Source: Oenococcus kitaharae DSM 17330 (GTDB lineage: Bacteria; Bacillota; Bacilli; Lactobacillales; Lactobacillaceae). Taken from it: DNA of 64,000 bases. Every line of letters begins with the position of its first letter. The first letter of the stretch is position 1. The notes beneath the pieces are model-generated. The model had not been told where the DNA came from. It saw only the letters and a program-made list of their open reading frames with translations, and ran no database searches. The translations under genes were made by a program, and so were the position numbers. Shown piece by piece: positions 18,613-26,705 of this stretch. Where the stretch lies: the NCBI RefSeq assembly GCF_000241055.1, contig NZ_CM001398.1:593190-657189 (forward strand). Direction: 5' to 3'.

Positions 18613-19518
18613 ATGAAAAAATGGATAATTGGATTTTGTTCACTGCTGCTGGCCGCTGTGTTAGTCGTCGTTGGTATCGGCGGTTACGCTTTATGGCGGA
18701 CTAACGGTGCCATTCAAAAGATGCAGCAGCCGACTAAGACGATTAAAAAAGCCGACCGGGTAGAGACGCTGACTAAAGACAGCAAGCCGATTGCCATTCT
18801 GTTATTGGGCACCGATACCGGCGCTTTGGACCGGAACTATAAGGGCCGCACCGATTCCATGATGGTGGCTGTGATCAATCCGCAAAAGCAGCAGACCTTA
18901 CTGATGAGCCTGCAGCGCGATACGCCGATTTATGTCAATGGCCAGATGGTCAAACTCAATGCGGCCTATGCGTATGGCTCAGCTGATTCCTCGATTCAGC
19001 AGGTTGAAAAGCTAACCGGCATCAAATTAAATGGTTATGCTTTGATCAACATGGGCGGCCTAGAGTCCATCGTGAATTCTCTGGGCGGTGTGTCTGTAAC
19101 CTCGAATCTGACCTTTACCGAATTCGGCCATTCCTTTATTAATGGCACCACCTACAATATGCAAGGTGATCAGCTGTTAGCTTATGTGCGTGAACGCCAT
19201 TTTGATCTGCCTAACGGCGACTACGGCCGCCAGATGCGCCAGCAACAGGTGATCAAGGCCATCTTAGCTAAAGCCGTTTCTAATCCGACAACCATTTTCA
19301 ATCAGCGTTTTTTCAATACTGTCTCAGCTAATGTTCTGACGGACATGTCCTTTGGCGGCTTTAAGAACCTGGCTTTGAATTACCGCCATGCGCTCAACAA
19401 TATTCAATCTGATCAGATGCGCGGGACTGGTGCTATGATCAATGGCCAATCCATGCAGCTTATGAGTCAGGCTGAAAAAGACCGTGTGCATAATGAATTG
19501 GAGAATGCCTTACAATGA
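18613..19518 (+). CDS. LytR-CpsA-Psr (LCP) family ligase
   Basis: Attaches undecaprenyl-linked polymers (capsule, teichoic acid) to peptidoglycan on the outer membrane face. The 301-residue protein has one N-terminal helix (residues 5-27) and the LCP core: ILLLGTDTGALDRNYKGRTDSMMVAVINP, LQRDTPIYV, KLNAAYAYG, and the C-terminal block YVRERHFDLPNGDYGRQMRQQQVI with the Arg residues that bind polyprenyl diphosphate. ATG 18613 with AGGA in front is preferred to TTG 18610. It ends the envelope gene set, and cdd overlaps it by four bases, so both may share a transcript. Confidence 0.9.
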   Translation: MKKWIIGFCSLLLAAVLVVVGIGGYALWRTNGAIQKMQQPTKTIKKADRVETLTKDSKPIAILLLGTDTGALDRNYKGRTDSMMVAVINPQKQQTLLMSLQRDTPIYVNGQMVKLNAAYAYGSADSSIQQVEKLTGIKLNGYALINMGGLESIVNSLGGVSVTSNLTFTEFGHSFINGTTYNMQGDQLLAYVRERHFDLPNGDYGRQMRQQQVIKAILAKAVSNPTTIFNQRFFNTVSANVLTDMSFGGFKNLALNYRHALNNIQSDQMRGTGAMINGQSMQLMSQAEKDRVHNELENALQ

Positions 19519-19919
19519 CAGACTATTTGCCTGAATACGATCAATTAAAACAAATGGCTGACGAAGAGCTGGACAGAGCCTATATTCCTTATAGCCATTT
19601 TCCAGTGGGTGCGGCGCTATTAACTAGCGATGGCCAGATTTTTCAAGGGTGCAACATTGAAAATGCGGCTTTCGGTTCTACAATGTGTGCTGAACGCACG
19701 GCCATTTTTTCAGCCGTTGCGGCTGGGCACCAGAAATTTGAAGCTTTGGTTGTTTCAGGCAAGACAAATGGCGCTATCGCACCTTGTGGAGCTTGTCGCC
19801 AAGTGATGGCAGAGTGGTTTGAGAAAGATATGCCGATTTTTTTGACGAACACACACGGAAAGGTTTTGCAGACTGATTTAGCCCATCTATTGCCTGACTC
19901 TTTTATCGAGCTGACCTAA
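19515..19919 (+). CDS. cdd: Cytidine deaminase
   Basis: Deaminates cytidine and deoxycytidine to uridine forms in pyrimidine salvage. At 134 aa it is the small tetrameric type. Motifs are PYSHFPVGAAL, GCNIENAAFGSTMCAERTA (zinc Cys and catalytic Glu) and PCGACRQVMAEW (the two other zinc Cys). The ATGA overlap with the LCP gene indicates translational coupling, though the functions look unrelated. Confidence 0.93.
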   Translation: MTDYLPEYDQLKQMADEELDRAYIPYSHFPVGAALLTSDGQIFQGCNIENAAFGSTMCAERTAIFSAVAAGHQKFEALVVSGKTNGAIAPCGACRQVMAEWFEKDMPIFLTNTHGKVLQTDLAHLLPDSFIELT

Positions 19920-19941
19920 GAAACCACCTACAAAACTACTA

Positions 19942-20913
19942 TTAGCTGTTTTGCTTAGCTTGTGAGTCAGGCATTTTATTTTTAATAGCGTCAATTAGTT
20001 TGGCACAGGTAATGCTATCCCTGAGCGACATCACCGGGCTCTCATTAATATTGGATTTGATCGCACCTATACTTTCTTGGATTTCACCGTGAAAATCATC
20101 ATGCTGATAAGGTAGATTAAACTCTTGGTTTTCTTCGATTGTTTGCAATTTGAAGGACTGGGGACGGTGGAAATTCTCAATCGTAATTATTCCCTTACTG
20201 CCAGTGAGGACCGCACTAGTTGGTGCATCGCGATCAAAAGCAGCTGTGACTTGGGCTGAAAAGTTATCGCCCAATAGTTGCGCCTGAGCATAAATTTCGA
20301 TGCCGTTTTCATGCATTTTATAATCCACTTGGCCGATTGTCAGCGGCCCTTTGAAAAAATCTTCGACGAGGCTGATATCATAAATGCCCATGTCCAGTAA
20401 GGCACCACCCTGGATCGGCTGATAGTGATAAGTTGCTTGTGATTCTGGAAGGATACGGCAGAAGGCAGCTTGAATGTTAATTAGTTGACCGATTGCACCA
20501 TCCTGAACCAATTCTTTAATTTTTTGGTAGGCTGGTGTAAAACGGTTTTTCATCGCTTCCATGAAAAAGAGCTGTTTTTCCCGGGCTTTATCAATGATAT
20601 CTTGGGTCTGTTGTGCATTGATTCCGGCTGGTTTTTCACACAGCACAGCCTTGCCGGCATCCAGTGCTTTTAAGACCCACTCCCGGTGCAGGCCATGCGG
20701 CAAAGAAACATAGACGATTTGTACTTGTGGATTGTCTAAAAGTGCCTGGTAATGGTCGTAAATCAGTTCACTAGGATGCTGTTGCTGAAAAGCGCGAGCC
20801 TTATCCATGCTGCGAGCGGAAATGGCATAAAGCTCAGCATCCGGAAAATTCGCCAGACTTTGTGCAAAACGGTTGGCGATATGGCCAGCACCAATAATTC
20901 CAAATTTAATCAT
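19942..20913 (-). CDS. Gfo/Idh/MocA family oxidoreductase
   Basis: A 323-residue NAD(P)-dependent dehydrogenase acting on a sugar, cyclitol or derivative. The Rossmann loop is GIIGAGHIANRFA at the N-terminus and the hallmark EKPAG follows around residue 95, with GGALLDMGIYDISL as the active-site block. ATG 20913 is preceded by AAAGAGG on the minus strand. It lies 14 bases downstream of the RpiR regulator gene and should be co-transcribed with it. It is one of three family members within 6 kb. Confidence 0.85.
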   Translation of the reverse strand: MIKFGIIGAGHIANRFAQSLANFPDAELYAISARSMDKARAFQQQHPSELIYDHYQALLDNPQVQIVYVSLPHGLHREWVLKALDAGKAVLCEKPAGINAQQTQDIIDKAREKQLFFMEAMKNRFTPAYQKIKELVQDGAIGQLINIQAAFCRILPESQATYHYQPIQGGALLDMGIYDISLVEDFFKGPLTIGQVDYKMHENGIEIYAQAQLLGDNFSAQVTAAFDRDAPTSAVLTGSKGIITIENFHRPQSFKLQTIEENQEFNLPYQHDDFHGEIQESIGAIKSNINESPVMSLRDSITCAKLIDAIKNKMPDSQAKQNS

Positions 20914-20927
20914 AAGCAACCTCTTTA

Positions 20928-21800
20928 TTAGTAATATTTTTTGCCTGACAACGGGCCGATCTCCAAAATGCCGCGTTTACGTTTTAAATTGATCATATTC
21001 TGATTGTATTCACGCGCAAATAGGATTGAGAAGAGTGTATCCAATAAATATTCAAAGCTGATCTGAGACGAAAAGGTGGAAACTTTTAGAAAATCATACT
21101 CATCTTGAACAATAACTAGTGCCAAGCTGGCTGTTTCAATTATTTTAGATTTAGGGTTCCCAGTAATGACGATCGTTGGCACTTTTTGATCTGTTAGATA
21201 GTTCAGCATGCGCCCGTATTGCCGGACTTTACCACCGTAAGAAATAAAAAGCGCGCAATCTTTGGGTGTCATGTTGGCTGCAGTCCAGTCTTCGTCGGCA
21301 TATTCTTCGCCGAGAATCAGAAATTTGTTGACTTTGACAAGCTTATTTTGGAAACTGCGTGCCCGAATTTGAGAATCGCCTTCCGCAAATAGAAAAATCC
21401 GTTCGGCCTTGGTTAACATATCGACAGCTTGAATTAATTGGTCCTCTGATAATTGGGCATAACTTCTTTTAATCGTATTCACAGTCAAATCAGCTAGTTT
21501 TTTGGCAATGATAAGCGGTGAATCAGTGGCCGTAAAGGGAAAATTGGTATCAACGTTTTCCAGATTATAGAGGCGCGCCTGGATCGTTTTCAATACGGCG
21601 ATCCGGAATTCTTTGTAGCCGTCAAAGCCCATTTTTTTGGAAAAACGCACAATGGCCGAATGCGACGTGTAGCTTTGTTTGGCTAATTTCTCGATGCTCA
21701 TTGATGAAATGTCGGTCAAATTTTCCAAAACAAAATCGGCAATCTTTTTTTCTGTCGCCGTGAGCTTGTCCTGATTTTTCAATCTATCGATTAGCAGCAT
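20928..21800 (-). CDS. RpiR family transcriptional regulator
   Basis: A 290-residue regulator with an N-terminal HTH of the RpiR type (residues 1-75, including SIEKLAKQSYTSHSAIVRFSKKMGFDGYKEFR) and a C-terminal SIS sugar-phosphate-binding domain (about 110-260, ERIFLFAEGDSQIRARSFQNKL and DCALFISYGGKVRQYGRMLNYL). Such proteins sense phosphorylated sugars. Divergent from the 22025-25443 operon and leading its own oxidoreductase gene, it most likely controls both directions. Confidence 0.88.
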   Translation of the reverse strand: MLLIDRLKNQDKLTATEKKIADFVLENLTDISSMSIEKLAKQSYTSHSAIVRFSKKMGFDGYKEFRIAVLKTIQARLYNLENVDTNFPFTATDSPLIIAKKLADLTVNTIKRSYAQLSEDQLIQAVDMLTKAERIFLFAEGDSQIRARSFQNKLVKVNKFLILGEEYADEDWTAANMTPKDCALFISYGGKVRQYGRMLNYLTDQKVPTIVITGNPKSKIIETASLALVIVQDEYDFLKVSTFSSQISFEYLLDTLFSILFAREYNQNMINLKRKRGILEIGPLSGKKYY

Positions 21801-21889
21801 GATTCACCTTCATTCTTAATTATATTTGTTCACTCGAAAACGCGCCTGTCTTCATAGGCCGAGAAGCTGAACAAAAGGGCCAAAGATAA

Positions 21890-21903
21890 AGAAAGCGCTT
21901 TCA
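21890..21903. promoter_or_regulatory. Catabolite-responsive element (CcpA site)
   Basis: AGAAAGCGCTTTCA is a nearly perfect palindromic match to the cre consensus TGWAANCGNTNWCA, located in the divergent promoter region between the RpiR gene and the oxidoreductase/PTS operon. It implies carbon catabolite control. Confidence 0.75.
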
Positions 21904-21978
21904 TTTATTGGTAATCCTGACCAGCTTGCCAAAACGCTATCAATTCACAAAATCCAGCCCGTACAATAATTTTGGAAG

Positions 21979-22006
21979 ATAACTTTACACCAAATCAAGA
22001 AGTTAT
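21979..22006. promoter_or_regulatory. Possible operator inverted repeat
   Basis: ATAACTT (21979-21985) and AAGTTAT (22000-22006) form a 7-base inverted repeat just before the ribosome site of the 22025 gene. It could be an RpiR operator or an mRNA hairpin. Confidence 0.3.
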
Positions 22007-22024
22007 TTCAGGAGGTTTTATGAA

Positions 22025-23047
22025 ATGCTGACCATTGCTTACATTGGAAACGGGAAAAGCGCAAATCGTTACCACTTGCCTTTTTCTTTGAAGCTGAAAG
22101 ACAAGATCAAAGTTAAGACGATTTATTCAAGAAAGCCCGACAGCAGTTGGCCAAAAATTGATGGCATTAACTATACGAATGACATTCATGATATTTATGA
22201 CGATCCGGAGATCCAGCTGGTCGTGATTTCCACACCCAGCAATACGCATTTTTCCTTGGCTAAAGATGTTTTGGAGCATGGCAAGGGCGCGCTGGTCGAA
22301 AAACCTTTCACAGAAACTTCGGCTCAGGCCAGAGAACTGTTCAGCTTAGCTAAAGAGAAAGGCTTGTTTGTTCAATGCTACCAGAACCGGCGTTATGATT
22401 CGGATTTTTTGACCACACAAAAAGTGATTAAAAGCGGCTTGCTCGGAGATTTGCTGGAAGTCGAAATGAGTTATGACTATTTCCGGCCCGAAGTACCAGA
22501 AAGTGTTAAGGAATTTTCTGTCTACAACAGTTACTTATATGGACATGCCTGCCATACTCTGGATCAGGTGATTTCCTTTTTCGGCAAACCGAGGGGCACA
22601 CATTTTGAGGTTCGCCAGCTGCTGGGCAAGGGGCGTATGAATGATTATTTTGATCTGGATTTGTTCTACGACGGGCCTTTAAAAGTGTCGGTCAAGTCCA
22701 GTTATTTCAGGTTGAAAGCACGCCCTAGTTTTGTTGTTTATGGTAAAAAAGGTGTCTTTGTCAAACAGGAAAAAGATCGTCAAGAAGTGGATTTGAAACA
22801 TTTTTACATGCCTGACCATGCTGACTTCGGGATTGACCGGCCCGAAGATTACGGCACTTTAACCTATCTCGATGATGCCGGCAAGTACCACGAAGAGAAA
22901 GTCGAATCTGAAATAGGCGACTACAGCCGAATGTACGCTGCTGTCTATGATGCGATTGTCAATGGCAAAGAAAAACCGGTCAAAGATGAAGAGACAGTGT
23001 TACAGCTTGAAATGTTGGAGACGGCGATCAAGCAGATTCAAGAATAG
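22025..23047 (+). CDS. Gfo/Idh/MocA family oxidoreductase (IolW/YvaA-like)
   Basis: A 340-residue NAD(P)-dependent oxidoreductase. It has an N-terminal Rossmann region (IAYIGNGKSANRYHLPF), the EKPF hallmark near residue 93, and GHACHTLDQVISFFGKP in the catalytic part, closest in layout to scyllo-inositol dehydrogenase-like members. GGAGG is at 22011-22015; an ATG at 22020 in another frame would give only three codons, so ATG 22025 is the real start. First gene of the operon with the PTS permease and a third oxidoreductase; probably acts on a product of the imported sugar. Confidence 0.85.
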   Translation: MLTIAYIGNGKSANRYHLPFSLKLKDKIKVKTIYSRKPDSSWPKIDGINYTNDIHDIYDDPEIQLVVISTPSNTHFSLAKDVLEHGKGALVEKPFTETSAQARELFSLAKEKGLFVQCYQNRRYDSDFLTTQKVIKSGLLGDLLEVEMSYDYFRPEVPESVKEFSVYNSYLYGHACHTLDQVISFFGKPRGTHFEVRQLLGKGRMNDYFDLDLFYDGPLKVSVKSSYFRLKARPSFVVYGKKGVFVKQEKDRQEVDLKHFYMPDHADFGIDRPEDYGTLTYLDDAGKYHEEKVESEIGDYSRMYAAVYDAIVNGKEKPVKDEETVLQLEMLETAIKQIQE

Positions 23048-23074
23048 TTTCACGGAATTTTAGAGGTTTTAAAA

Positions 23075-24415
23075 ATGGAAAAATTCATGCAATCTTTTCA
23101 AACGAGAATGTCCAAAATTGCCATTAAATTAGATGGAAATCGTTATCTCAGTGCGATTAAAAATGCCTTTATTGCAGCTATGCCCATCTTGATTGTTGGT
23201 TCTTTCTTCATTCTTCTGGCTAATTTGCCAATTCCCGCTTATGCCGGTTTTATGCGTGGCATTTTTGGTACTGGCTGGCAGCGCATTTTTAATATCCCTT
23301 ATAACATTTCAATGAATTTGATGTCCATTTATATTGTTGTGGAAGTCGCTAATGAAATGGCGGGGTCATATCATTTAAATAAAATTAGTGCCATTTTTTC
23401 AGCCATGGCCGCATTCTTTGTCGTCACACCTATGTACACTTTTAAAAATGGGACTTTAGGTATCGGTATTCCCATGAACAATCTGAGTGCTTCAGGTCTG
23501 TTTGTTGCCATGATCGTATCGATTTTGGCCGTTGAAATACTGCATTTTGTCGATAAACACGGCTGGAAAATCAAGATGCCCGATGCTGTGCCGACAAATG
23601 TTTCGGAGTCATTTTCGTCCCTGATCCCATTGGCGCTTGTCGTGATCATTTTCAATCTGGTTAGAATTATTTTTGAGCAGACATCCTTTGGATCGATTCA
23701 AAGTTTTATCTTTACCAATTTGCAAACGCCTTTGACAATCTTGGGAAGTTCTTTACCAGCGACTATCTTGGTTCTTTTAATTGAAGGTCTCTTGTGGTCT
23801 TTTGGTATTCATGGTGCCAACGTCGTCGGCAGTGTCATGACGCCAATTTGGCTGGCCTTAACAGCTCAAAACGCGGCCGCCTTTGCAGCGGGTAAAGCGA
23901 TTCCAAATATTGTGAATTATCAATTTTACAATAACTTTATTAAGATTGGCGGCTCTGGTGCAACTTTCGGCTTGTGCTTACTGCTGTTATTCTTTGCTCA
24001 TTCTAAGCAATTCAAAGCGATTGGCAGACTGGCAATTGGGCCGGAAATCTTCACGATTAATGAACCGATTATCTTTGGCCTGCCAATTGTGCTAAACCCC
24101 TTGATGGTGATTCCTTTTATCTTGAACCCTATCATTATGGCTTTGGTCGCTTATATCTCCATGCGTATCGGATTGGTTCCTTTAACTAACGGAGTTAATA
24201 TTCCTTGGACGACACCGCCGATCATCGCTGGATTCTTGGTCAGCGGCTGGCGTGGTGCCGTTCTGAATATTGTCCAGATTCTAATTTCTGTAGCTGTTTA
24301 TCTGCCGTTCTTCAAGACGGCTGATAAATTAGCCGTCGATGCCGAGAACAAGAAAGCTGCTGAAGAGGCAGCCAAGCAGGAAGTTGTGGGCGAATTAAAA
24401 TCAGCCGTCAATTAA
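23075..24415 (+). CDS. PTS system EIIC component, cellobiose/lactose type
   Basis: A 446-residue membrane permease of the CelB family with about ten helices and the conserved loop IGPEIFTINEPIIFGLPIVLNP plus GIHGANVVGSVM. It should carry a beta-glucoside or similar sugar, phosphorylated on entry by EIIB. No EIIA or EIIB gene is in the window, so it must borrow these from elsewhere. Between two oxidoreductase genes with short gaps (27 and 35 bases), hence one operon under RpiR and cre control. Confidence 0.88.
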   Translation: MEKFMQSFQTRMSKIAIKLDGNRYLSAIKNAFIAAMPILIVGSFFILLANLPIPAYAGFMRGIFGTGWQRIFNIPYNISMNLMSIYIVVEVANEMAGSYHLNKISAIFSAMAAFFVVTPMYTFKNGTLGIGIPMNNLSASGLFVAMIVSILAVEILHFVDKHGWKIKMPDAVPTNVSESFSSLIPLALVVIIFNLVRIIFEQTSFGSIQSFIFTNLQTPLTILGSSLPATILVLLIEGLLWSFGIHGANVVGSVMTPIWLALTAQNAAAFAAGKAIPNIVNYQFYNNFIKIGGSGATFGLCLLLLFFAHSKQFKAIGRLAIGPEIFTINEPIIFGLPIVLNPLMVIPFILNPIIMALVAYISMRIGLVPLTNGVNIPWTTPPIIAGFLVSGWRGAVLNIVQILISVAVYLPFFKTADKLAVDAENKKAAEEAAKQEVVGELKSAVN

Positions 24416-24450
24416 GTTATTTCATCTATTAAACGAAAAGGAGAACTTTT

Positions 24451-25443
24451 ATGAAATTAGCAATCCTAGGTGCTGGAAAAATTGTGAAAGATTTTCTCAG
24501 CATGGTCGGCCAATTGCCGGAAATTAATCTGCAGGCGATTTTCGGCCGCGAAGCTGATCTGGAAAATATGCAGGCCTTCCAAACGAGTTTCCGGATTCAG
24601 AAAATTTATACAGATGTGGACGCCTTGTTAGCAGATCCGGATGTTGACACGATCTACATCGGCCTGCCGAATAACTTGCACTTTGTTTACGCGAAAAAAG
24701 CTTTGACCGCTGGCAAACACGTCATACTAGAAAAGCCTTTTGTTCAGACAACAGCTGAATTTCACGAATTAAAACAGTTAGCTGTGAAGCGTCATCTGCA
24801 TTTATATGAGGCAATCAGCAACCAGTATCTGGCCAACTTCCAGACACTGCAGGATTGGCTGCCTAAATTAGGCCCGATTCATTTAGCCGTTTTGAATTAT
24901 TCACAATACTCTTCCCGTTACGATCAATTCAAAGCTGGTACGATTCTGCCAGCTTTCGATGTTAACCGCGGTGGTGGTGCCTTGCAGGATTTGAATGTTT
25001 ACAATATTCATCTGGCTGTCGGATTATTTGGGCAGCCTCGGGCCATTCATTATGCGCCGAACATTGTGAATGGTGTTGATACCTCGGGCGTACTGTCCCT
25101 GTCCTATCCGGATCTCACTGTTGCTGCGATTGCAGGTAAGGATGTTTATTCATTGTTGCAAGGCGACAGTAGTGTGATGGAGGGCGAAAAAGGTTTCATT
25201 CGCGTCCAAAGCCCGACTAACCAATTAGCAGCGCTGTCCCTGCACACGGATGACGAAGATTTGACAACGGTGCCAGTCGATCAGCATCGTATGTATGACG
25301 AATTTAAGACCTTTAACCAGGCGATTGCTGATGATGATTGGGATTTGATGCTGAAAATGCTTGATCACAGTTATCAGGTCATCCGTATTTTGGAACAGGC
25401 GCGTACACAAATTGGGCCAAACCTGCATGTATCAGCTATTTAA
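24451..25443 (+). CDS. Gfo/Idh/MocA family oxidoreductase
   Basis: A 330-residue third oxidoreductase in this module: LAILGAGKIVKDFL Rossmann loop, EKPF near residue 95, and GGGALQDLNVYNIHLAVGLFG as catalytic block. AAAAGGAG precedes ATG 24451. The trio of related dehydrogenases with a PTS permease resembles pathways that oxidise and epimerise unusual glycosides or inositols. Exact substrate cannot be inferred. Confidence 0.85.
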   Translation: MKLAILGAGKIVKDFLSMVGQLPEINLQAIFGREADLENMQAFQTSFRIQKIYTDVDALLADPDVDTIYIGLPNNLHFVYAKKALTAGKHVILEKPFVQTTAEFHELKQLAVKRHLHLYEAISNQYLANFQTLQDWLPKLGPIHLAVLNYSQYSSRYDQFKAGTILPAFDVNRGGGALQDLNVYNIHLAVGLFGQPRAIHYAPNIVNGVDTSGVLSLSYPDLTVAAIAGKDVYSLLQGDSSVMEGEKGFIRVQSPTNQLAALSLHTDDEDLTTVPVDQHRMYDEFKTFNQAIADDDWDLMLKMLDHSYQVIRILEQARTQIGPNLHVSAI

Positions 25444-25463
25444 TAAAAATTAATTTCATGTTC

Positions 25464-25491
25464 TTGCATTTTTGTCAAAAGCGTGTATAGT
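25464..25491 (+). promoter_or_regulatory. Promoter of the arginine operon
   Basis: TTGCAT (25464-25469) and TATAGT (25486-25491) with a 16-base spacer. An AT-rich imperfect palindrome TGAATATCAAATTGATTATG follows at about 25491-25510, at the expected transcription start. It resembles an ARG box (ArgR/AhrC) but the match is loose. Confidence 0.5.
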
Positions 25492-25548
25492 GAATATCAA
25501 ATTGATTATGACGCACTTACAGGCGACAAGTTCATTCCATTCTTTTAA

Positions 25549-25610
25549 TATCGTTCGACGATAAAACAGTTTTCTGACACTTTTTTCTTGTGTAAGTTAA
25601 CTGTTTTTTT
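25549..25610 (+). terminator. Leader hairpins and attenuator-like terminator before argC
   Basis: A perfect small hairpin TATCGT-TCG-ACGATA (25549-25563) is followed by a longer stem, AAAACAGTT (25563-25571) with AACTGTTTT (25599-25607) and inner ACAC/GTGT, ending in a run of seven T. It sits between the likely promoter and the argC start, so it may attenuate the operon. No T-box sequence is present. Confidence 0.6.
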
Positions 25611-25633
25611 GTACTCAAATTTAGGAGAATCTC

Positions 25634-26689
25634 ATGAATATGACTGTTGCTTTGGTCGGCGTAACGGGTTATGCAGGCAGCGTACTGTATCAATTACTGC
25701 AAAGTCACCCCAATGTCGATAAAATTTTACTCTTTGGCAAGATTAACGCTGGAAAACACCTTTCTGACTTAATTGCTGGGCTTGTCCAATTCCACCAAGC
25801 TGACCCTGTGATCTCAGTTTTTGATGCTGATGTGATTATGGCAAAAACAGATCTCGTTTTTTTTGCTACGCCAGCCGGTGTCACAAAAGACATCGCGCTG
25901 CCTTTCATCCAAGCTGGCTTTCCAGTGATTGATTTGTCTGGTGATTTTCGTCTTCACGCTGCTGCTGCTTACGAAAAGTGGTATCACAAGCCCGCTGCCG
26001 ATCATGATTATCTGGCTAAAGCCAGTTACGGCCTTGTGGAAACGCATCAGCATCCAGCTCATTACATCGCCAATCCTGGTTGTTATGCAACGGCTGTGCT
26101 CTTAGGGCTGATACCGCTAGTCAAAGAGCATTTGATTGATCTGTCATCGATCATTGTCGATGCCAAGTCTGGTGTTTCTGGTGCCGGCAAAAGTCCCAGC
26201 GCATCTAATCATTTTGTATCAGTCAACGATAATCTCAGCCTCTATAAAGTTAATCAGCATCAGCACATTCCAGAAATTATGCAGGAATTGCAGTTGTTTG
26301 ACCCGCATTTAAAAGCCATTCAGATGACGACGACGCTGCTGCCGATCACGCGAGGCATTATGGCCAGCATTTACGCCAAGATTCCTGATGAGATTGGGGA
26401 TGACGAGACGCAAATCGCAGAGAAAATTAGTCAGGCTTTTGAAAACAGTTATCAAAATGATCCTTTCATTAAATTGTGCGGCCCGGCATTTCCTTCTATC
26501 AAAGATGTTGTCGGAAGCAACCTGACTGCAATCGGCTGGCAGTACAACCCGGTGACAAGAATCTTATTCGTCGTGAGTGTTATCGATAATTTGTTAAAAG
26601 GTGCAGCCGGACAAGCTGTACAGAATTTGAATCAGCTGTTTGGATTTGATCCGTTGGCCGGCTTGCCGCTGATGCCAGCACTTGTATAG
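25634..26689 (+). CDS. argC: N-acetyl-gamma-glutamyl-phosphate reductase
   Basis: Third step of arginine synthesis: NADPH-dependent reduction of N-acetylglutamyl phosphate to the semialdehyde. The 351-residue protein has the Rossmann start VALVGVTGYAGSVLYQLL and the catalytic Cys at about residue 150 in ANPGCYATAVLLGLIPL; KSGVSGAGKSPS is also conserved. AGGAG precedes ATG 25634. It heads the arg operon behind the attenuator-like leader. Confidence 0.95.
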   Translation: MNMTVALVGVTGYAGSVLYQLLQSHPNVDKILLFGKINAGKHLSDLIAGLVQFHQADPVISVFDADVIMAKTDLVFFATPAGVTKDIALPFIQAGFPVIDLSGDFRLHAAAAYEKWYHKPAADHDYLAKASYGLVETHQHPAHYIANPGCYATAVLLGLIPLVKEHLIDLSSIIVDAKSGVSGAGKSPSASNHFVSVNDNLSLYKVNQHQHIPEIMQELQLFDPHLKAIQMTTTLLPITRGIMASIYAKIPDEIGDDETQIAEKISQAFENSYQNDPFIKLCGPAFPSIKDVVGSNLTAIGWQYNPVTRILFVVSVIDNLLKGAAGQAVQNLNQLFGFDPLAGLPLMPALV

Positions 26690-26705
26690 GAGAGTAGGAG
26701 AGAAA

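Noticed and set aside
22020-22031. Very short frame ATG AAA TGC TGA just before the oxidoreductase start, and a similar ATG AAA TGA at 57061
   Set aside because: Both share the ATGAAATG string at strong ribosome sites, but spacing favours the second ATG and the frames are only two or three codons long; no basis for a regulatory leader peptide.
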